The notes: generated by a model not told the origin, from the sequence alone. Positions 35,810 through 45,548 are shown, counted from the first letter of the stretch. The stretch is 64,000 nt of DNA from Clostridium sp. HBUAS56010 (GCF_007115105.1 NZ_SULJ01000001.1:744001-808000); one strand, 5' to 3'. Made by a program: numbers and translations.

Positions 35810-36712
35810 TTAATGCTTTTTTTGCGGATTTCTTAATATTTGAATTTTTTTCTTTCTATTCTTAATTTCTACTTCTCTCCTGGTTCCGCCAAATTCTCCA
35901 TCCAAAACCCAGTCAATGGGTTCTTCCGGGAAGAAATTTATGGAACTTGTCCGAAGTTTATGAACATATTCGTTGGGTTCTTCTTTGAGAAACATGTAGT
36001 TAATAATATTGGTAAAATCCAATGGGGTTTTCGGTGTGCGGATCAGCAAAACTTCAAATTCCCCGTCATTAAGCGCCACATCCTGGGTAACCAGCCCCTT
36101 AAATCCGCCAACACTTACCGTATTGGTTACCATTCCAAAAATGAACTCCCCTTCTAACTCCACCAAATCACATTTCACCCGCATGTAATAGGATTTTATG
36201 GAAGTAAGACTCTTCATTCCTTCCAGCATATAGGCCTGATGTCCCAAAACATTCTTAAAATCCTGGGGAGTTAAATAAGCAACCTCTGTGAAAGCACCAA
36301 AAGCTGCAATATATACAAAATGCCTTTCCTTGCAGAAACAGCCGATATCCACAGAATAAGGTTTCCCATACACAATGGCGCGTGCTGCCGCTAACATATC
36401 TCTTGATATCTTAAGACTAGAGGCAAAGTCATTGGTAGAGCCTGCCGGTATATATCCAAGCCTTGGAATCCGTTCCAGCTTCATAAGACCGTTTATGGTC
36501 TCATTCAATGTTCCATCGCCTCCGCTGCATACAACCAGTTCCATTCCATTGCCATAACGCTCCACTGCGTCCATGGCATCTCCTGGTCCCTGGGTGATGT
36601 GCACCAGAAGTTCATATCCGGCTTTTGCAAAGATATCAAGAATATCCATTAATTTATTTTTAATCTGTGCCTTTCCGGAACGCGGATTAAATACAAAAAG
36701 CATCTTTTTCAT
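35810..36712 (-). CDS. Diacylglycerol/lipid kinase, DagK-YegS family
   Basis: A 300-residue lipid kinase of the DAGK catalytic family. FNPRSGK near 8-14 and CSGGDGTLNE near 62-71 are the nucleotide-binding signatures, GYIPAGSTNDFA near 86-97 the third. In Gram-positives the family recycles diacylglycerol from lipoteichoic acid synthesis (DgkB). The ATG at 36712 is 6 nt before the mutY stop, so the two overlap and are coupled. Last gene of the argF-led unit. Confidence 0.9.
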   Translation of the reverse strand: MKKMLFVFNPRSGKAQIKNKLMDILDIFAKAGYELLVHITQGPGDAMDAVERYGNGMELVVCSGGDGTLNETINGLMKLERIPRLGYIPAGSTNDFASSLKISRDMLAAARAIVYGKPYSVDIGCFCKERHFVYIAAFGAFTEVAYLTPQDFKNVLGHQAYMLEGMKSLTSIKSYYMRVKCDLVELEGEFIFGMVTNTVSVGGFKGLVTQDVALNDGEFEVLLIRTPKTPLDFTNIINYMFLKEEPNEYVHKLRTSSINFFPEEPIDWVLDGEFGGTRREVEIKNRKKKIQILRNPQKKH

Positions 36713-36717
36713 TATAA

Positions 36718-37812
36718 TCACCTGATCAACTTTGTATACGCTTTAAACGCACCTGGCAAAGAATAAGTTTTTTTCAGTTCTTCTGGCGTAACCCAGAGAT
36801 AGTTCTTTTGGGGGCTTTCCCCCAGTTCAATCCAATATCCTGCCATATGCCATTCCACATGGCTAAAGATATGTTTCGATTCAGGAAGAGCCGTGATCTT
36901 TCCTTCCCTGACGCCAAGAGCAGAAAATATATCTTCTTCTGGAACTTTTCCTTCCAGATTGGGAAATTCATAAAGAGAAGCTAAAAGCCCTGTGTCTTCT
37001 CTTTTTCTTATGGCAACTTTCCCATTCCTCCACAGCAGTAAAATGGTCTTTTCTTCTGTCTTCCTCGGCTTCTTAGGCGTTTTAACCGGTATAATTCCCG
37101 TCAAATCCTCTGCCCTTGCAACGCATAAGGAGGAAAGAGGACATTGCTCACACAAAGGTGCACCGTTGGGAACGCAGACAATGGCGCCAATCTCAATCAA
37201 TGCCTGATTATAAGAACCTGTCTTGCAGGAAGGCATGACTGCCCTGAGCTTCTCTTCAATCGCCTTCTTTACAGACTGTTTTAGAATATCATCTCTGCTT
37301 CCTGTCACTCTTGAAATCACCCTGAGCACATTCCCATCCACAGCGGGTACAGGAATCTGGAACGCAATGGATGCAATGGCACCTGCGGTATAGGAACCAA
37401 TCCCCGGAAGCTTTTTTAGCTCCTCATAGGACGCCGGAAGTTTTCCTCCGTACTGTTCTACAAGAAGCTCTGCTGTTTTCTTTAAATTCTTTGCCCTGCT
37501 GTAATATCCAAGACCTTCCCAAAGTTTTAAAAGTTCATCTTCCGGCACAGAGGAAAGATCAGCCACAGAAGGAAGAGCTTCCATAAAACGTGCAAAATAG
37601 GGTTTCACCGCTTCTACCCTTGTCTGCTGGAGCATAATCTCAGAAATCCAGACCCGGTAAGGCTCCGGGTTCTCCCTCCACGGAAGAATCCTGGCATGTT
37701 CCTCATACCAGGAAAGCAACGGTCCCTCCATTGCACGTAACCGTTCCAATTCCTGTAGCTTCACACCTTCCGGTTCCAGAATCTGTAACTTATTGTATAA
37801 TAACTGATTCAT
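36718..37812 (-). CDS. mutY: A/G-specific adenine glycosylase
   Basis: DNA repair glycosylase that removes A opposite 8-oxoG. HhH motif LPGIGSYTAGAIASIAF near 132-148, catalytic Asp in VPAVDGNV near 155, catalytic Glu in ISEIMLQQTRV near 56, the 4Fe-4S loop CVPNGAPLCEQCPLSSLC near 212-229, and a C-terminal NUDIX-like domain (about 250-364) that reads the 8-oxoG. Full length. Two nt separate it from birA. Confidence 0.96.
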   Translation of the reverse strand: MNQLLYNKLQILEPEGVKLQELERLRAMEGPLLSWYEEHARILPWRENPEPYRVWISEIMLQQTRVEAVKPYFARFMEALPSVADLSSVPEDELLKLWEGLGYYSRAKNLKKTAELLVEQYGGKLPASYEELKKLPGIGSYTAGAIASIAFQIPVPAVDGNVLRVISRVTGSRDDILKQSVKKAIEEKLRAVMPSCKTGSYNQALIEIGAIVCVPNGAPLCEQCPLSSLCVARAEDLTGIIPVKTPKKPRKTEEKTILLLWRNGKVAIRKREDTGLLASLYEFPNLEGKVPEEDIFSALGVREGKITALPESKHIFSHVEWHMAGYWIELGESPQKNYLWVTPEELKKTYSLPGAFKAYTKLIR

Positions 37813-37814
37813 TC

Positions 37815-38798
37815 TTACACATATCCATAGAGTCCCCGGACCGATACTTCTCCGGAAATCACATGTTTCACCTCTCCTGATTGCATTTCAACAAGAAGTT
37901 CGCCCTTCTCATTGATTCCCAATGCTTTACCGGTGTAATCGCCGGAACTTTCAAGGATCTTAACTTCCCTGCCTGCATTGACCATATATTGATTATAGAC
38001 ACTTTTCAGCCCGGATAAATCACCCTGGACCATAAATTGTTCATAATATGCCTCAAAACTCTCCAAAATCGAAGCAATAAGGGGACTTCTTCTCACCTTA
38101 CTTCCTGTTTCCAAAAGTAAAGACGTTGCAACGGGGCGGACCTCCTTTGGAAATTCTTCCATATTAACATTAATTCCAATGCCTGTTACCACATAATGAA
38201 TCCCTTCCAGTTCTGCACTCATCTCTGTGAGAATTCCACAGACTTTTCTGCCATTGGATACAATATCATTCGGCCATTTAATGCTGGTTTCAAGACCGGT
38301 CTCACGCTTAATTCCGTCGTGAACTGCAAGTGCCGCCACCAAGGTAAGCATGGAGGCGGAACCCGGAAGAATATCCGGTCGTAAGATCAGGCTCATAAAC
38401 ACATTTTTGCCGGAAGGGGATACCCACTCCTTCCCCCTCCTGCCTCTGCCTGCCATCTGGCAGTCAGCCACAACAAGAGTTCCTGACTGGGCGCCTTCCT
38501 CAGCCAGACGCCTGGCTCTTATGTTGGTGGAATCAATGGTGTCATAATATTCTGTGCTTTTACCAAAGGTTCCCCGGATGCAACTTTCTATCTCTGTTTT
38601 CGTCATTATATCACAGGAATCGATGAAATGATACCCTTTATTACGAACCGCCTCGATTTTGTAGCCTTCTTCCTCTAGCTGCCGTATGACCTTCCATATT
38701 GCCGTTCTGGAAACACCGAACCGTTCACAAAGCTCCTGTCCCGACACATATCCATCGTCTTCTTTTAACAGTTTTAATATCTCAGACTTCAATGCCAT
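37815..38798 (-). CDS. birA: Biotin--protein ligase / biotin operon repressor
   Basis: Bifunctional BirA: N-terminal winged helix (about 1-65, with QELCERFGVSRTAIWKVIRQLEEEGY) followed by the ligase domain with the biotinyl-AMP loop GRGRRGKEWVSP near 113-124 and KWPNDI near 170, and an SH3-like C-terminal domain. Start and the upstream stop overlap as TGATG at 38796-38800, so it is coupled to the small membrane gene. Confidence 0.96.
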   Translation of the reverse strand: MALKSEILKLLKEDDGYVSGQELCERFGVSRTAIWKVIRQLEEEGYKIEAVRNKGYHFIDSCDIMTKTEIESCIRGTFGKSTEYYDTIDSTNIRARRLAEEGAQSGTLVVADCQMAGRGRRGKEWVSPSGKNVFMSLILRPDILPGSASMLTLVAALAVHDGIKRETGLETSIKWPNDIVSNGRKVCGILTEMSAELEGIHYVVTGIGINVNMEEFPKEVRPVATSLLLETGSKVRRSPLIASILESFEAYYEQFMVQGDLSGLKSVYNQYMVNAGREVKILESSGDYTGKALGINEKGELLVEMQSGEVKHVISGEVSVRGLYGYV

Positions 38799-39106
38799 CA
38801 CCCCCACCAGATGCTGACCGCACTGATGAAAGAAAGAATCATCAGCAGAATTCCAAAAAAAGTAACCGTCATTCCAGCCGCCTTCTTCTTTTTTTCCCTT
38901 CCACTCAGTCTGACCCGATAGATTCCATGAATCAGATTCAATATTCCTGCAAGGAAAAAGATAACCGGCAGAAGAATCATGAATTCTTCCGATTTCAAAA
39001 ATGCAATAACTGCAAGCACTACAATCAGAATTCCAACTATAATGTGAACCAAATCAACAATCATGGAAGCATTTCTTAAATTTCTTCCTCGTTCCTGTAT
39101 ATACAT
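38798..39106 (-). CDS. Small three-helix membrane protein, unknown
   Basis: Not recognised. A 102-residue protein with three hydrophobic helices (about 17-37, 43-64 and 79-100) and a short basic loop RVRLSGREKKKKAA between the second and third. It sits between argF and birA, one nt after argF and coupled to birA by overlap, so it is expressed with them. Confidence 0.75.
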   Translation of the reverse strand: MYIQERGRNLRNASMIVDLVHIIVGILIVVLAVIAFLKSEEFMILLPVIFFLAGILNLIHGIYRVRLSGREKKKKAAGMTVTFFGILLMILSFISAVSIWWG

Positions 39107-39107
39107 T

Positions 39108-40043
39108 TTACTCTCCTAAAGTTGCAACCATAACTGCCTTAATGGTGTGCATTCTGTTCTCTGCTTCATCAAAAACCACTGATGCACTGGAGTCAAAGAC
39201 TTCTTCTGTCACTTCATTGCCTTTGACTGCAGGAAGGCAGTGCATAAATATAGTCGTATCTTTGCCTGTTTTATTCATTAGCCCTTCATTGACCTGGAAT
39301 GGTTTTAAAAGGCTGATCCGTTCTGCCGCCTTTTCTTCTTCCCCCATGGAACACCACACATCCGTATAGATCACATCTGCATCCTTTGCAAGATCTATAT
39401 CCTCTGTGATTTTAATGGTGCTTTTGCTTTCTTTTGCATACTCTTTGCATAGCTTTACCAGTTCTTTGTCAGGCCAAAGACTTTCTGGTGCAAGAATCGT
39501 GAAATTTACTCCCATCTTGCTCATGCCAATCATCAGGCTGTTTGCCATATTGTTGCGGCCATCTCCTGCATATACGAAATTCAGCCCTTTTAAATAGCCA
39601 AAATGTTCTTTCATGGTAAGAAGATCTGCAAGAATCTGTGTGGGATGATCATCATCAGTCAGACCATTCCAAACAGGGACACCCGCATATTTTGCCAGAT
39701 CTTCCACCGTTTTATGCTGAAATCCACGGAATTCAATCCCATCAAAAATTCTTCCAAGAACCTTTGCCGTATCTTCCACACTCTCCTTATGACCAAGCTG
39801 AATATCATCCTTTCCCAAATACTCGGGATGAGCCCCTTCATCTACAGCCGCTACTACAAAAGAACACCTGGTACGGGTTGATGGTTTTTCAAAAATCAGG
39901 GCGATGTTCTTTCCTTTTAAAGAATTCCCGGTTATCCCTTGCTTCTTCTTCTCTTTTAATTCAGCTGATAAATCAAGGAGATAGCTGATCTCTTCGGCTG
40001 AATAATCTTTTAACGTTATAAAATTTCTCCCTTTTAAATTCAT
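39108..40043 (-). CDS. argF: Ornithine carbamoyltransferase
   Basis: Makes citrulline from ornithine and carbamoyl phosphate. The carbamoyl-phosphate site STRTRCSF is near 54-61, the second HPTQIL near 134, and the catalytic HCLPA near 266; these are OTC rather than aspartate carbamoyltransferase. The ATG at 40043 is preceded by GGGAG. Two ARG-box-like palindromes flank the -10 box, which supports an anabolic role; the carbamate kinase gene lies 21 kb away, so catabolic ADI function is less likely. Confidence 0.95.
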   Translation of the reverse strand: MNLKGRNFITLKDYSAEEISYLLDLSAELKEKKKQGITGNSLKGKNIALIFEKPSTRTRCSFVVAAVDEGAHPEYLGKDDIQLGHKESVEDTAKVLGRIFDGIEFRGFQHKTVEDLAKYAGVPVWNGLTDDDHPTQILADLLTMKEHFGYLKGLNFVYAGDGRNNMANSLMIGMSKMGVNFTILAPESLWPDKELVKLCKEYAKESKSTIKITEDIDLAKDADVIYTDVWCSMGEEEKAAERISLLKPFQVNEGLMNKTGKDTTIFMHCLPAVKGNEVTEEVFDSSASVVFDEAENRMHTIKAVMVATLGE

Positions 40044-40061
40044 GGTATTTCTCCCTTTTCT

Positions 40062-40075
40062 CGTATTTTTATACA
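40062..40075 (-). promoter_or_regulatory. ARG-box-like site 2
   Basis: TGTATAAAAATACG on the minus strand, one base off a palindromic ARG box, downstream of the -10 box. Confidence 0.55.
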
Positions 40076-40077
40076 TT

Positions 40078-40106
40078 ATTATAGTTTATCGTGTATAAAT
40101 ATGCAA
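40078..40106 (-). promoter_or_regulatory. Sigma-A promoter of the argF operon
   Basis: TTGCAT (40101-40106) and TATAAT (40078-40083) on the minus strand, 17 bp apart. Confidence 0.75.
40092..40105 (-). promoter_or_regulatory. ARG-box-like site 1
   Basis: TGCATATTTATACA, matching the ArgR/AhrC pattern TGNAT-AT-rich-ATNCA, overlaps the -35 box. With site 2 it brackets the core promoter, as at known arginine-repressed promoters. Confidence 0.65.
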
Positions 40107-40128
40107 GTTCTTTTTCATCTGTGCTTTG

Positions 40129-41277
40129 CTACTGCATCCATTCCGACTGCTTGATCTTTTTTCGGATTTCAGCAAAAAAAGATTCAACCGTATAAATCTT
40201 AAATCGTCTGATCTTTAACCGCTTTGCCAGATCTTCCAAAAGTCCCAGATACAGTTCTTTATAATCCCAGCCTTCTTTCAGCTTTAATTCTTCTGCCAGC
40301 CTTGGAAATACCTTTTCCGTAAAAGTCCGGTAACCGGTTAAGGTTTCCATTCCCTCTTCAGTTACAACATCCTTTATATAATATTTTAACAGCTCCATCT
40401 CCGACATCATCTTATCAAAGTAATAAGGTTCTGTATTTGGTGCATCCAGATAATATACACGCCCGGAAAGACCGTACAGAAAACGCTTTGCATCATAATA
40501 ACCCATAGTCATGTTTCTTCTGGCCAACTTTTTGTCAAATTCCAGTATTCCACCCAGATCCTGCCTTGGTGCAATGTGAGAAACGGTAACATCGTCTGGA
40601 ATTTTGACCACCCTCTCTTTATCAAATCCCCAGCCATAGATCCGGATCACAATAATATCCTTATATCCATGATCCAGAAGAACATTAATGGGAACGTTGT
40701 TAAAACCTCCTCCATCCATATACCGCTTTCCACCCAGCTTTTCATTTTTAAATGCCATAAAATATGCACTGGCTAAAAGCATGTCTTTTATGGTCCCTGG
40801 CTCCTGGGCACGGATATCCACAGCCAGTTCTTTTCTGTCTGACACAGAATAAGTGACGGCATAGAGTTCTCTTTGTGAACTGCGGATTTTTTCTTCATCC
40901 TCTACAACTTCTGCAATTAAATTCTTTAGAGGGGCAATATCAAATCCTCCGTCTTTCACAACCTGCAGTCCGCCATTAATCAGCTCCGGAAGATTTAAGG
41001 ATTTAAAATCTTTATTTTTTAAGGCTTTCATGGTCTCATCGCTGACAGCCATGACTTTTGAGTAATCAATATTCTTCCAGATCTCTTCTGCCCGTTCTAA
41101 ATCATCCATGCAGATCAGCGCTCCATTTAAAGAGCCTACAGAAACTCCTGCAACCCCTTTAATCTTTACTCCTGCTTCCTTAAGAGCTTTCCAGGCTCCA
41201 ATCTGATAAGCTCCTTTGGCTCCCCCACCTTCTAAAACAAGACCATATTCCTTTTCCAAATCCAGTTTCAGCTCCAT
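40129..41277 (-). CDS. Patatin-like phospholipase
   Basis: Cytoplasmic patatin-family acyl hydrolase of 382 residues. GGGAKGAYQIG near 17-27 is the oxyanion hole, GVSVGSLNG near 43-51 has the nucleophile Ser (G-x-S-x-G), and DGGGFNNVP near 187 has the Asp of the catalytic dyad. The C-terminal 130 residues are helical and not assigned. An AGGAGG-type site precedes the ATG. It lies between the argF promoter and the qmcA terminator; no clear promoter seen. Confidence 0.9.
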   Translation of the reverse strand: MELKLDLEKEYGLVLEGGGAKGAYQIGAWKALKEAGVKIKGVAGVSVGSLNGALICMDDLERAEEIWKNIDYSKVMAVSDETMKALKNKDFKSLNLPELINGGLQVVKDGGFDIAPLKNLIAEVVEDEEKIRSSQRELYAVTYSVSDRKELAVDIRAQEPGTIKDMLLASAYFMAFKNEKLGGKRYMDGGGFNNVPINVLLDHGYKDIIVIRIYGWGFDKERVVKIPDDVTVSHIAPRQDLGGILEFDKKLARRNMTMGYYDAKRFLYGLSGRVYYLDAPNTEPYYFDKMMSEMELLKYYIKDVVTEEGMETLTGYRTFTEKVFPRLAEELKLKEGWDYKELYLGLLEDLAKRLKIRRFKIYTVESFFAEIRKKIKQSEWMQ

Positions 41278-41305
41278 AAAACCTCCTAAGCATTCCAGCT
41301 ACTGC

Positions 41306-41340
41306 AAAAACGCAGCAAGAGACATATACCTCTTGCTGCG
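41306..41340 (-). terminator. Terminator after qmcA
   Basis: Perfect 11-bp stem CGCAGCAAGAG/CTCTTGCTGCG (41311-41321 with 41330-41340), 8-nt loop, followed by five T on the minus strand. Confidence 0.85.
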
Positions 41341-41358
41341 GTGTACTAAAACTTCTGA

Positions 41359-42285
41359 TTATTCTGAATCTTTAGGAATCTCCGTAATGGAAGATACCAG
41401 TCCTGCCAATCCCTGAATCTCAGACGGGATAATAATCTTTGTAGCTTTTCCGTCAGCGGCTGCTTTAAACGCTTCCAGGCTCTTCATAACCAGAACTGCT
41501 CTATCTGCTCCAGCTTCCTTGATCATACGGATACCATCGGCATTGGCCTGCTGAATCTTTAAGATTGCTTCTGCCTGACCCTCTGCCTCGCGAATCCGTT
41601 TCTCTTTTTCAGCTTCTGCACGAAGAATTGCGGACTGCTTCTCAGCCTCTGCATCCAGAATGGAAGATTCTTTATTACCTTCTGCAACAAGAACGGTAGA
41701 CTTCTTCTCTCCTTCTGCACGAAGGATTGCCTCACGCCGTTCACGCTCTGCCTTCATCTGTTTTTCCATGGCATCCTGAATGGCTGCTGGAGGCATAATG
41801 TTCTTCAGCTCCACACGGTTAACTTTAATTCCCCATGGATCAGTTGCAATATCAAGGGTTTCTCTCATCTTGGCATTGATGGTCTCTCTGGAAGTAAGGG
41901 TCTGATCCAGTTCCAGGTCACCGATGATATTACGAAGGGTAGTTGCCGTTAAGTTCTCAATCGCCATAATGGGATTCTCCACACCATAGGCATAAAGCTT
42001 AGGGTCCGTAATCTGGAAAAATACTACGGTATCAATTCTCATGGTAACATTATCCTTGGTAATAACCGGCTGTGGCGGGAAATCAGCTACCTGCTCTTTT
42101 AAGTTTACTCTTTTTGCCACCCGGTCAAGGATTGGCAGTTTAATATGAACACCAACGGACCATGTCTCTAAAAATGCACCTAAACGTTCTACAACCAGCG
42201 CCTGTGCCTGAGGCACGATTCTTATACATGACGCCAGCAATGACAAAATAATAATAAGTATTATAATAACTAAAACAAATCCCAT
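41359..42285 (-). CDS. qmcA: SPFH/stomatin-like protein, QmcA type
   Basis: A 308-residue paraslipin: one N-terminal membrane helix (about 3-22), SPFH domain (about 25-190) and an alanine/glutamate-rich coiled coil (about 180-250) in which AE-G/A-EKxS-xIL units repeat about every 13 residues. It is a third SPFH protein in this window. It follows nfeD by 1 nt; QmcA-NfeD pairs are a classic operon and likely act in membrane organisation. Confidence 0.9.
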   Translation of the reverse strand: MGFVLVIIILIIILSLLASCIRIVPQAQALVVERLGAFLETWSVGVHIKLPILDRVAKRVNLKEQVADFPPQPVITKDNVTMRIDTVVFFQITDPKLYAYGVENPIMAIENLTATTLRNIIGDLELDQTLTSRETINAKMRETLDIATDPWGIKVNRVELKNIMPPAAIQDAMEKQMKAERERREAILRAEGEKKSTVLVAEGNKESSILDAEAEKQSAILRAEAEKEKRIREAEGQAEAILKIQQANADGIRMIKEAGADRAVLVMKSLEAFKAAADGKATKIIIPSEIQGLAGLVSSITEIPKDSE

Positions 42286-42286
42286 A

Positions 42287-42727
42287 CTATTGTTCCTCCT
42301 CGAACTTACTCACAATCAGCTTCACACCTTGTATATCTTTTACTTCCACCACGGTGCCTTCCGGATAAATATGTTCATCCTCATATGCTCTTGCTGTCCA
42401 CTCCTGACCATTTAATACAACAGCACCCTTTGCTTCCATGTTGTTAATCTCGGCTGTAACTTTTCCATGTCTTCCAATCAGACTGTCCAAATTGGTCTTC
42501 ACAGTATTTTTATTCACAAACCGAAGCGCAAAAGGTCTGGTGAAAAACAAAAGAACAAAGGACACAATTACAAACGCAGCCAACTGAACCTGCACATTGG
42601 CACCTAGTAAAGCCAGCAGAAATGCAACAAGTGCTCCCCCTGCAAACCAGACGGTGGTAAGAGCCATGGTAAGTGCTTCAATTCCCAAAAGCACTACGAA
42701 GGCAATCAACCAATAGATCGCTTCCAT
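42287..42727 (-). CDS. NfeD-family membrane protein
   Basis: Short NfeD homologue (146 residues): three to four hydrophobic helices over about 1-72, then an OB-fold domain (LIGRHGKVTAEI, GKVTAEINNMEAKGAVVLNGQEWTA in parts) from about 85. The ATG at 42727 has GGGGAA upstream. Partner of the stomatin encoded next. Confidence 0.88.
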   Translation of the reverse strand: MEAIYWLIAFVVLLGIEALTMALTTVWFAGGALVAFLLALLGANVQVQLAAFVIVSFVLLFFTRPFALRFVNKNTVKTNLDSLIGRHGKVTAEINNMEAKGAVVLNGQEWTARAYEDEHIYPEGTVVEVKDIQGVKLIVSKFEEEQ

Positions 42728-42776
42728 CTTATCATTCCCCTTCCCTGCCGTTATCGGCAAATATATCTGTACTACT

Positions 42777-42805
42777 ATCATACTATATGTTTGAAAATTT
42801 AACAA
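42777..42805 (-). promoter_or_regulatory. Sigma-A promoter of nfeD-qmcA
   Basis: TTGTTA (42800-42805) and TATGAT (42777-42782) on the minus strand, 17 bp apart. Confidence 0.6.
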
Positions 42806-42843
42806 TATTTCTGACTATGAAAACCCTTACTTTTTTCTGACGA

Positions 42844-43623
42844 TTATTGTCGGCGCTGTCTCGCTGCTTCAAACATCAAAACAGAAGCAGCAACTGCCGC
42901 ATTCAAAGACTCTACGTTTCCCTTCATGGGGATTTTTACAAAAGCATCCGCCAACGCTGCAATTTCAACCGTCAGCCCATTTCCTTCGTTTCCAATTAAA
43001 AAGCCTGTATCAACAGTATAATCCTCTTTTTCATAATTATTCCTGCCATCTAAGTGAGCCGCATAAAGCCGCACTCCAGCCGCCTTTAGAGATCGAAGCA
43101 TACCTGGCAGATCTTGTGTATAAAGAAAAGGAACGCGGCAGACAGAACCCATGGTGGAACGGATGACTTTCGGGTTATAGATGTCTGCTGTTTTGTCATC
43201 CATAACAATTCCGGTAATCCCAGCCCCTTCTCCCGCCCTGATGATGGTTCCAAGATTTCCAGGGTCCTGAATGTTTTCCAATATCATTAAAAATACAGGA
43301 CCCTCTCCTTTTTTCAAATCCTCAATCCCATAAGAATACTGTTTTGCAAGGGCAAGAATTCCCTGAGGTGTCTGTGTGTCTGACATGGTGGCAAACACCT
43401 CATCAGCAACCGTTTCATATACCAGTCCGTTTAAAAGTTTCTCATGCTCAGGTTTTTTCAGAAAACTTTCGGAAACAAAGACGCTTTCGATATGATCTTT
43501 GGGAATCTCCTGAAACATCCGAATTCCTTCTGCCACATAAAGGCTGGTCTGCTTCCTTGCCTTTGGCTTTTTAATCAGGTTCATAACCTGTTTTACTTTC
43601 GCATTGGCACTGCTGGTTATCAT
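42844..43623 (-). CDS. TrmH/SpoU-family RNA 2'-O-methyltransferase
   Basis: A 259-residue SPOUT methyltransferase. N-terminal substrate-binding region (about 1-90), then the SpoU motifs: LENIQDPGNLGTIIRAGEGAG near 115-135, IGNEGNGL near 206-213, and PMKGNVESLNAAVAASVLMFEA near the end, the knot that binds AdoMet. Target could be 23S rRNA or tRNA. It is the last gene of the MATE-nadE unit, 14 nt behind nadE. Confidence 0.9.
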   Translation of the reverse strand: MITSSANAKVKQVMNLIKKPKARKQTSLYVAEGIRMFQEIPKDHIESVFVSESFLKKPEHEKLLNGLVYETVADEVFATMSDTQTPQGILALAKQYSYGIEDLKKGEGPVFLMILENIQDPGNLGTIIRAGEGAGITGIVMDDKTADIYNPKVIRSTMGSVCRVPFLYTQDLPGMLRSLKAAGVRLYAAHLDGRNNYEKEDYTVDTGFLIGNEGNGLTVEIAALADAFVKIPMKGNVESLNAAVAASVLMFEAARQRRQ

Positions 43624-43637
43624 CTTGTACCTCTCTT

Positions 43638-45548
43638 CTATAAATTCTCCAGTTCATCCAGCCACAAACGGCTGACCGCATCACTTGGCATCCTTAAATC
43701 TCCTCTCGGAGATACGGCAACAGATCCTACCTTTGGTCCGTCCGGCATACAAGAGCGTTTAAACTGCTGGCTGAAAAATCTGCGGTAAAATACCTTTAAC
43801 CACTTTCGGATGATTTTTCCTTCATACTGACCGGAAAATGCGTATTCTGCCATACGGTAAACTTTTTCCGGACGATATCCAAACCTTAAAATCTGATAAA
43901 GGAAAAAATCATGAAGTTCATAGGGTCCCACCAGATCTTCTGTCTTCTGGGCAATCTCCCCATCCTTTGGAGGCAAAAGCTCGGGACTTACAGGCGTATC
44001 AAGAATATCCAGTAAAACTGCTCTTAATGCATCTTCCCTGCAGGTATCGGCACAATACTGCACCAGATGGCGCACCAGGGTCTTAGGGACAGAGGCATTC
44101 ACTCCGTACATGGACATGTGATCACCATTATAAGTCGCCCAGCCAAGGGCTAATTCTGACATGTCTCCGGTTCCGATGACAAGACCGTTATATCGGTTTG
44201 CCATATCCATAAGAACCTGGGTCCGTTCCCTTGCCTGGGAATTCTCATAGGTTACGTCATGAACCTCCATACTCTGTCCAATATCCTTAAAATGCAGACT
44301 GACCGCTTCTCTGATATTGATCTCTGTCAATTGGGCATTCAGTTTCTCTGTCAGAAGACAGGCATTTTGATAGGTTCTGTCTGTGGTTCCAAAACATGGC
44401 ATGGTCACAGCCTGAATCTGATTTCTTGGTATTTCCAGCATGTCAAATGCCCTGGCTGTTACAAGAAGTGCCAGCGTGGAGTCAAGCCCTCCTGAAATAC
44501 CGATAACTGCATGATGACAGCCTGTATGCGAAATTCTCTTTTTCAGTCCCATGGCCTGAATGGAAAGAATCTCCTCACATCGCCTGTTTCTTTCTTCTTC
44601 ATGATCCGGCACAAACGGTCTTTTATCAATATAACGTTTTAACTCCAAGGGCTCCTGTTTCAGGTGAAAAGAAACCACCTGGTAACCGTTTTGATCTGCT
44701 GCAGGAAAGGTAGTCAGTCTGCGGCGTTCGTGGTTCAGACGTTCAAGGTCCATATCTGCGTATACGGTTTCATTCCCAAAACGTTTTGATTCTGCCAGTA
44801 AAGTTCCGTTTTCCGAAATAAGGTTTTGTCCGCCGAACACAAGATCCTGAGTGGATTCCCCCTCTCCTGCATTGGCATAGATATACCCGCAGACCAGATT
44901 GGCAGAGTGGCCGGTGATTAAACTTCTGCGGTAAATATCCTTACCTGTAGTCTCATCACTGGCAGAACAGTTGGCAATAATGGTTGCACCTGCCATTGCA
45001 TGGCGGATGGATGGAGGATTGGGAACCCATGCGTCTTCACAGATTTCTGCAGCAACTATAAGATTCTTCATTTCTTCACAGGCAAATATGAGATTGGTTC
45101 CCATGGGAATGTCCTGACCTTCCCACCGCACAGTTTCTGTGGTCTCGTTGCCCGGCTCAAAATAACGCCGTTCATAAAATTCGGAATAATTAGGCAGATT
45201 CCTTTTCGGCACGATTCCAAGCAGCCTGCCGTCTTGTATTACTGCTGCTGTGTTGTAAAGCTTCCCTTTATTCTCCCACGGCATTCCCACAAAGACTAAA
45301 AGATCATGACCTTTTGTTTCTTTTAAAATTTCTTTTAATTCCTGCCGGGTCTTAATCAGCAGTGCATCCTGCGCAAACAGATCACCGCAGGTATAAGCGG
45401 TAAGACATAATTCCGGAAAAACCATAAGTTTTACATGTTCTTTTATTCCTTTGCGGATCAGCTCGCAAATCCGCTCCCTGTTAAACGCAACGTCTGCCAC
45501 TTTCACATCTGGGGTCGCTGCTGCAACCCGGATATATCCATGTTTCAT
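43638..45548 (-). CDS. nadE: Glutamine-dependent NAD+ synthetase
   Basis: Last step of NAD synthesis with glutamine as ammonia donor. The N-terminal nitrilase-type glutaminase domain has the triad Glu46 (FPELCLTAY), Lys115 (PKRNLPNY) and Cys170 (AEICEDAW); the C-terminal synthetase domain has the ATP-binding SGGLDSTLALL near 359 and GTGDMSELALGWATYNGD. At 636 residues it is a normal long-form NadE. Its ATG overlaps the MATE stop by 4 bp. Confidence 0.96.
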   Translation of the reverse strand: MKHGYIRVAAATPDVKVADVAFNRERICELIRKGIKEHVKLMVFPELCLTAYTCGDLFAQDALLIKTRQELKEILKETKGHDLLVFVGMPWENKGKLYNTAAVIQDGRLLGIVPKRNLPNYSEFYERRYFEPGNETTETVRWEGQDIPMGTNLIFACEEMKNLIVAAEICEDAWVPNPPSIRHAMAGATIIANCSASDETTGKDIYRRSLITGHSANLVCGYIYANAGEGESTQDLVFGGQNLISENGTLLAESKRFGNETVYADMDLERLNHERRRLTTFPAADQNGYQVVSFHLKQEPLELKRYIDKRPFVPDHEEERNRRCEEILSIQAMGLKKRISHTGCHHAVIGISGGLDSTLALLVTARAFDMLEIPRNQIQAVTMPCFGTTDRTYQNACLLTEKLNAQLTEINIREAVSLHFKDIGQSMEVHDVTYENSQARERTQVLMDMANRYNGLVIGTGDMSELALGWATYNGDHMSMYGVNASVPKTLVRHLVQYCADTCREDALRAVLLDILDTPVSPELLPPKDGEIAQKTEDLVGPYELHDFFLYQILRFGYRPEKVYRMAEYAFSGQYEGKIIRKWLKVFYRRFFSQQFKRSCMPDGPKVGSVAVSPRGDLRMPSDAVSRLWLDELENL

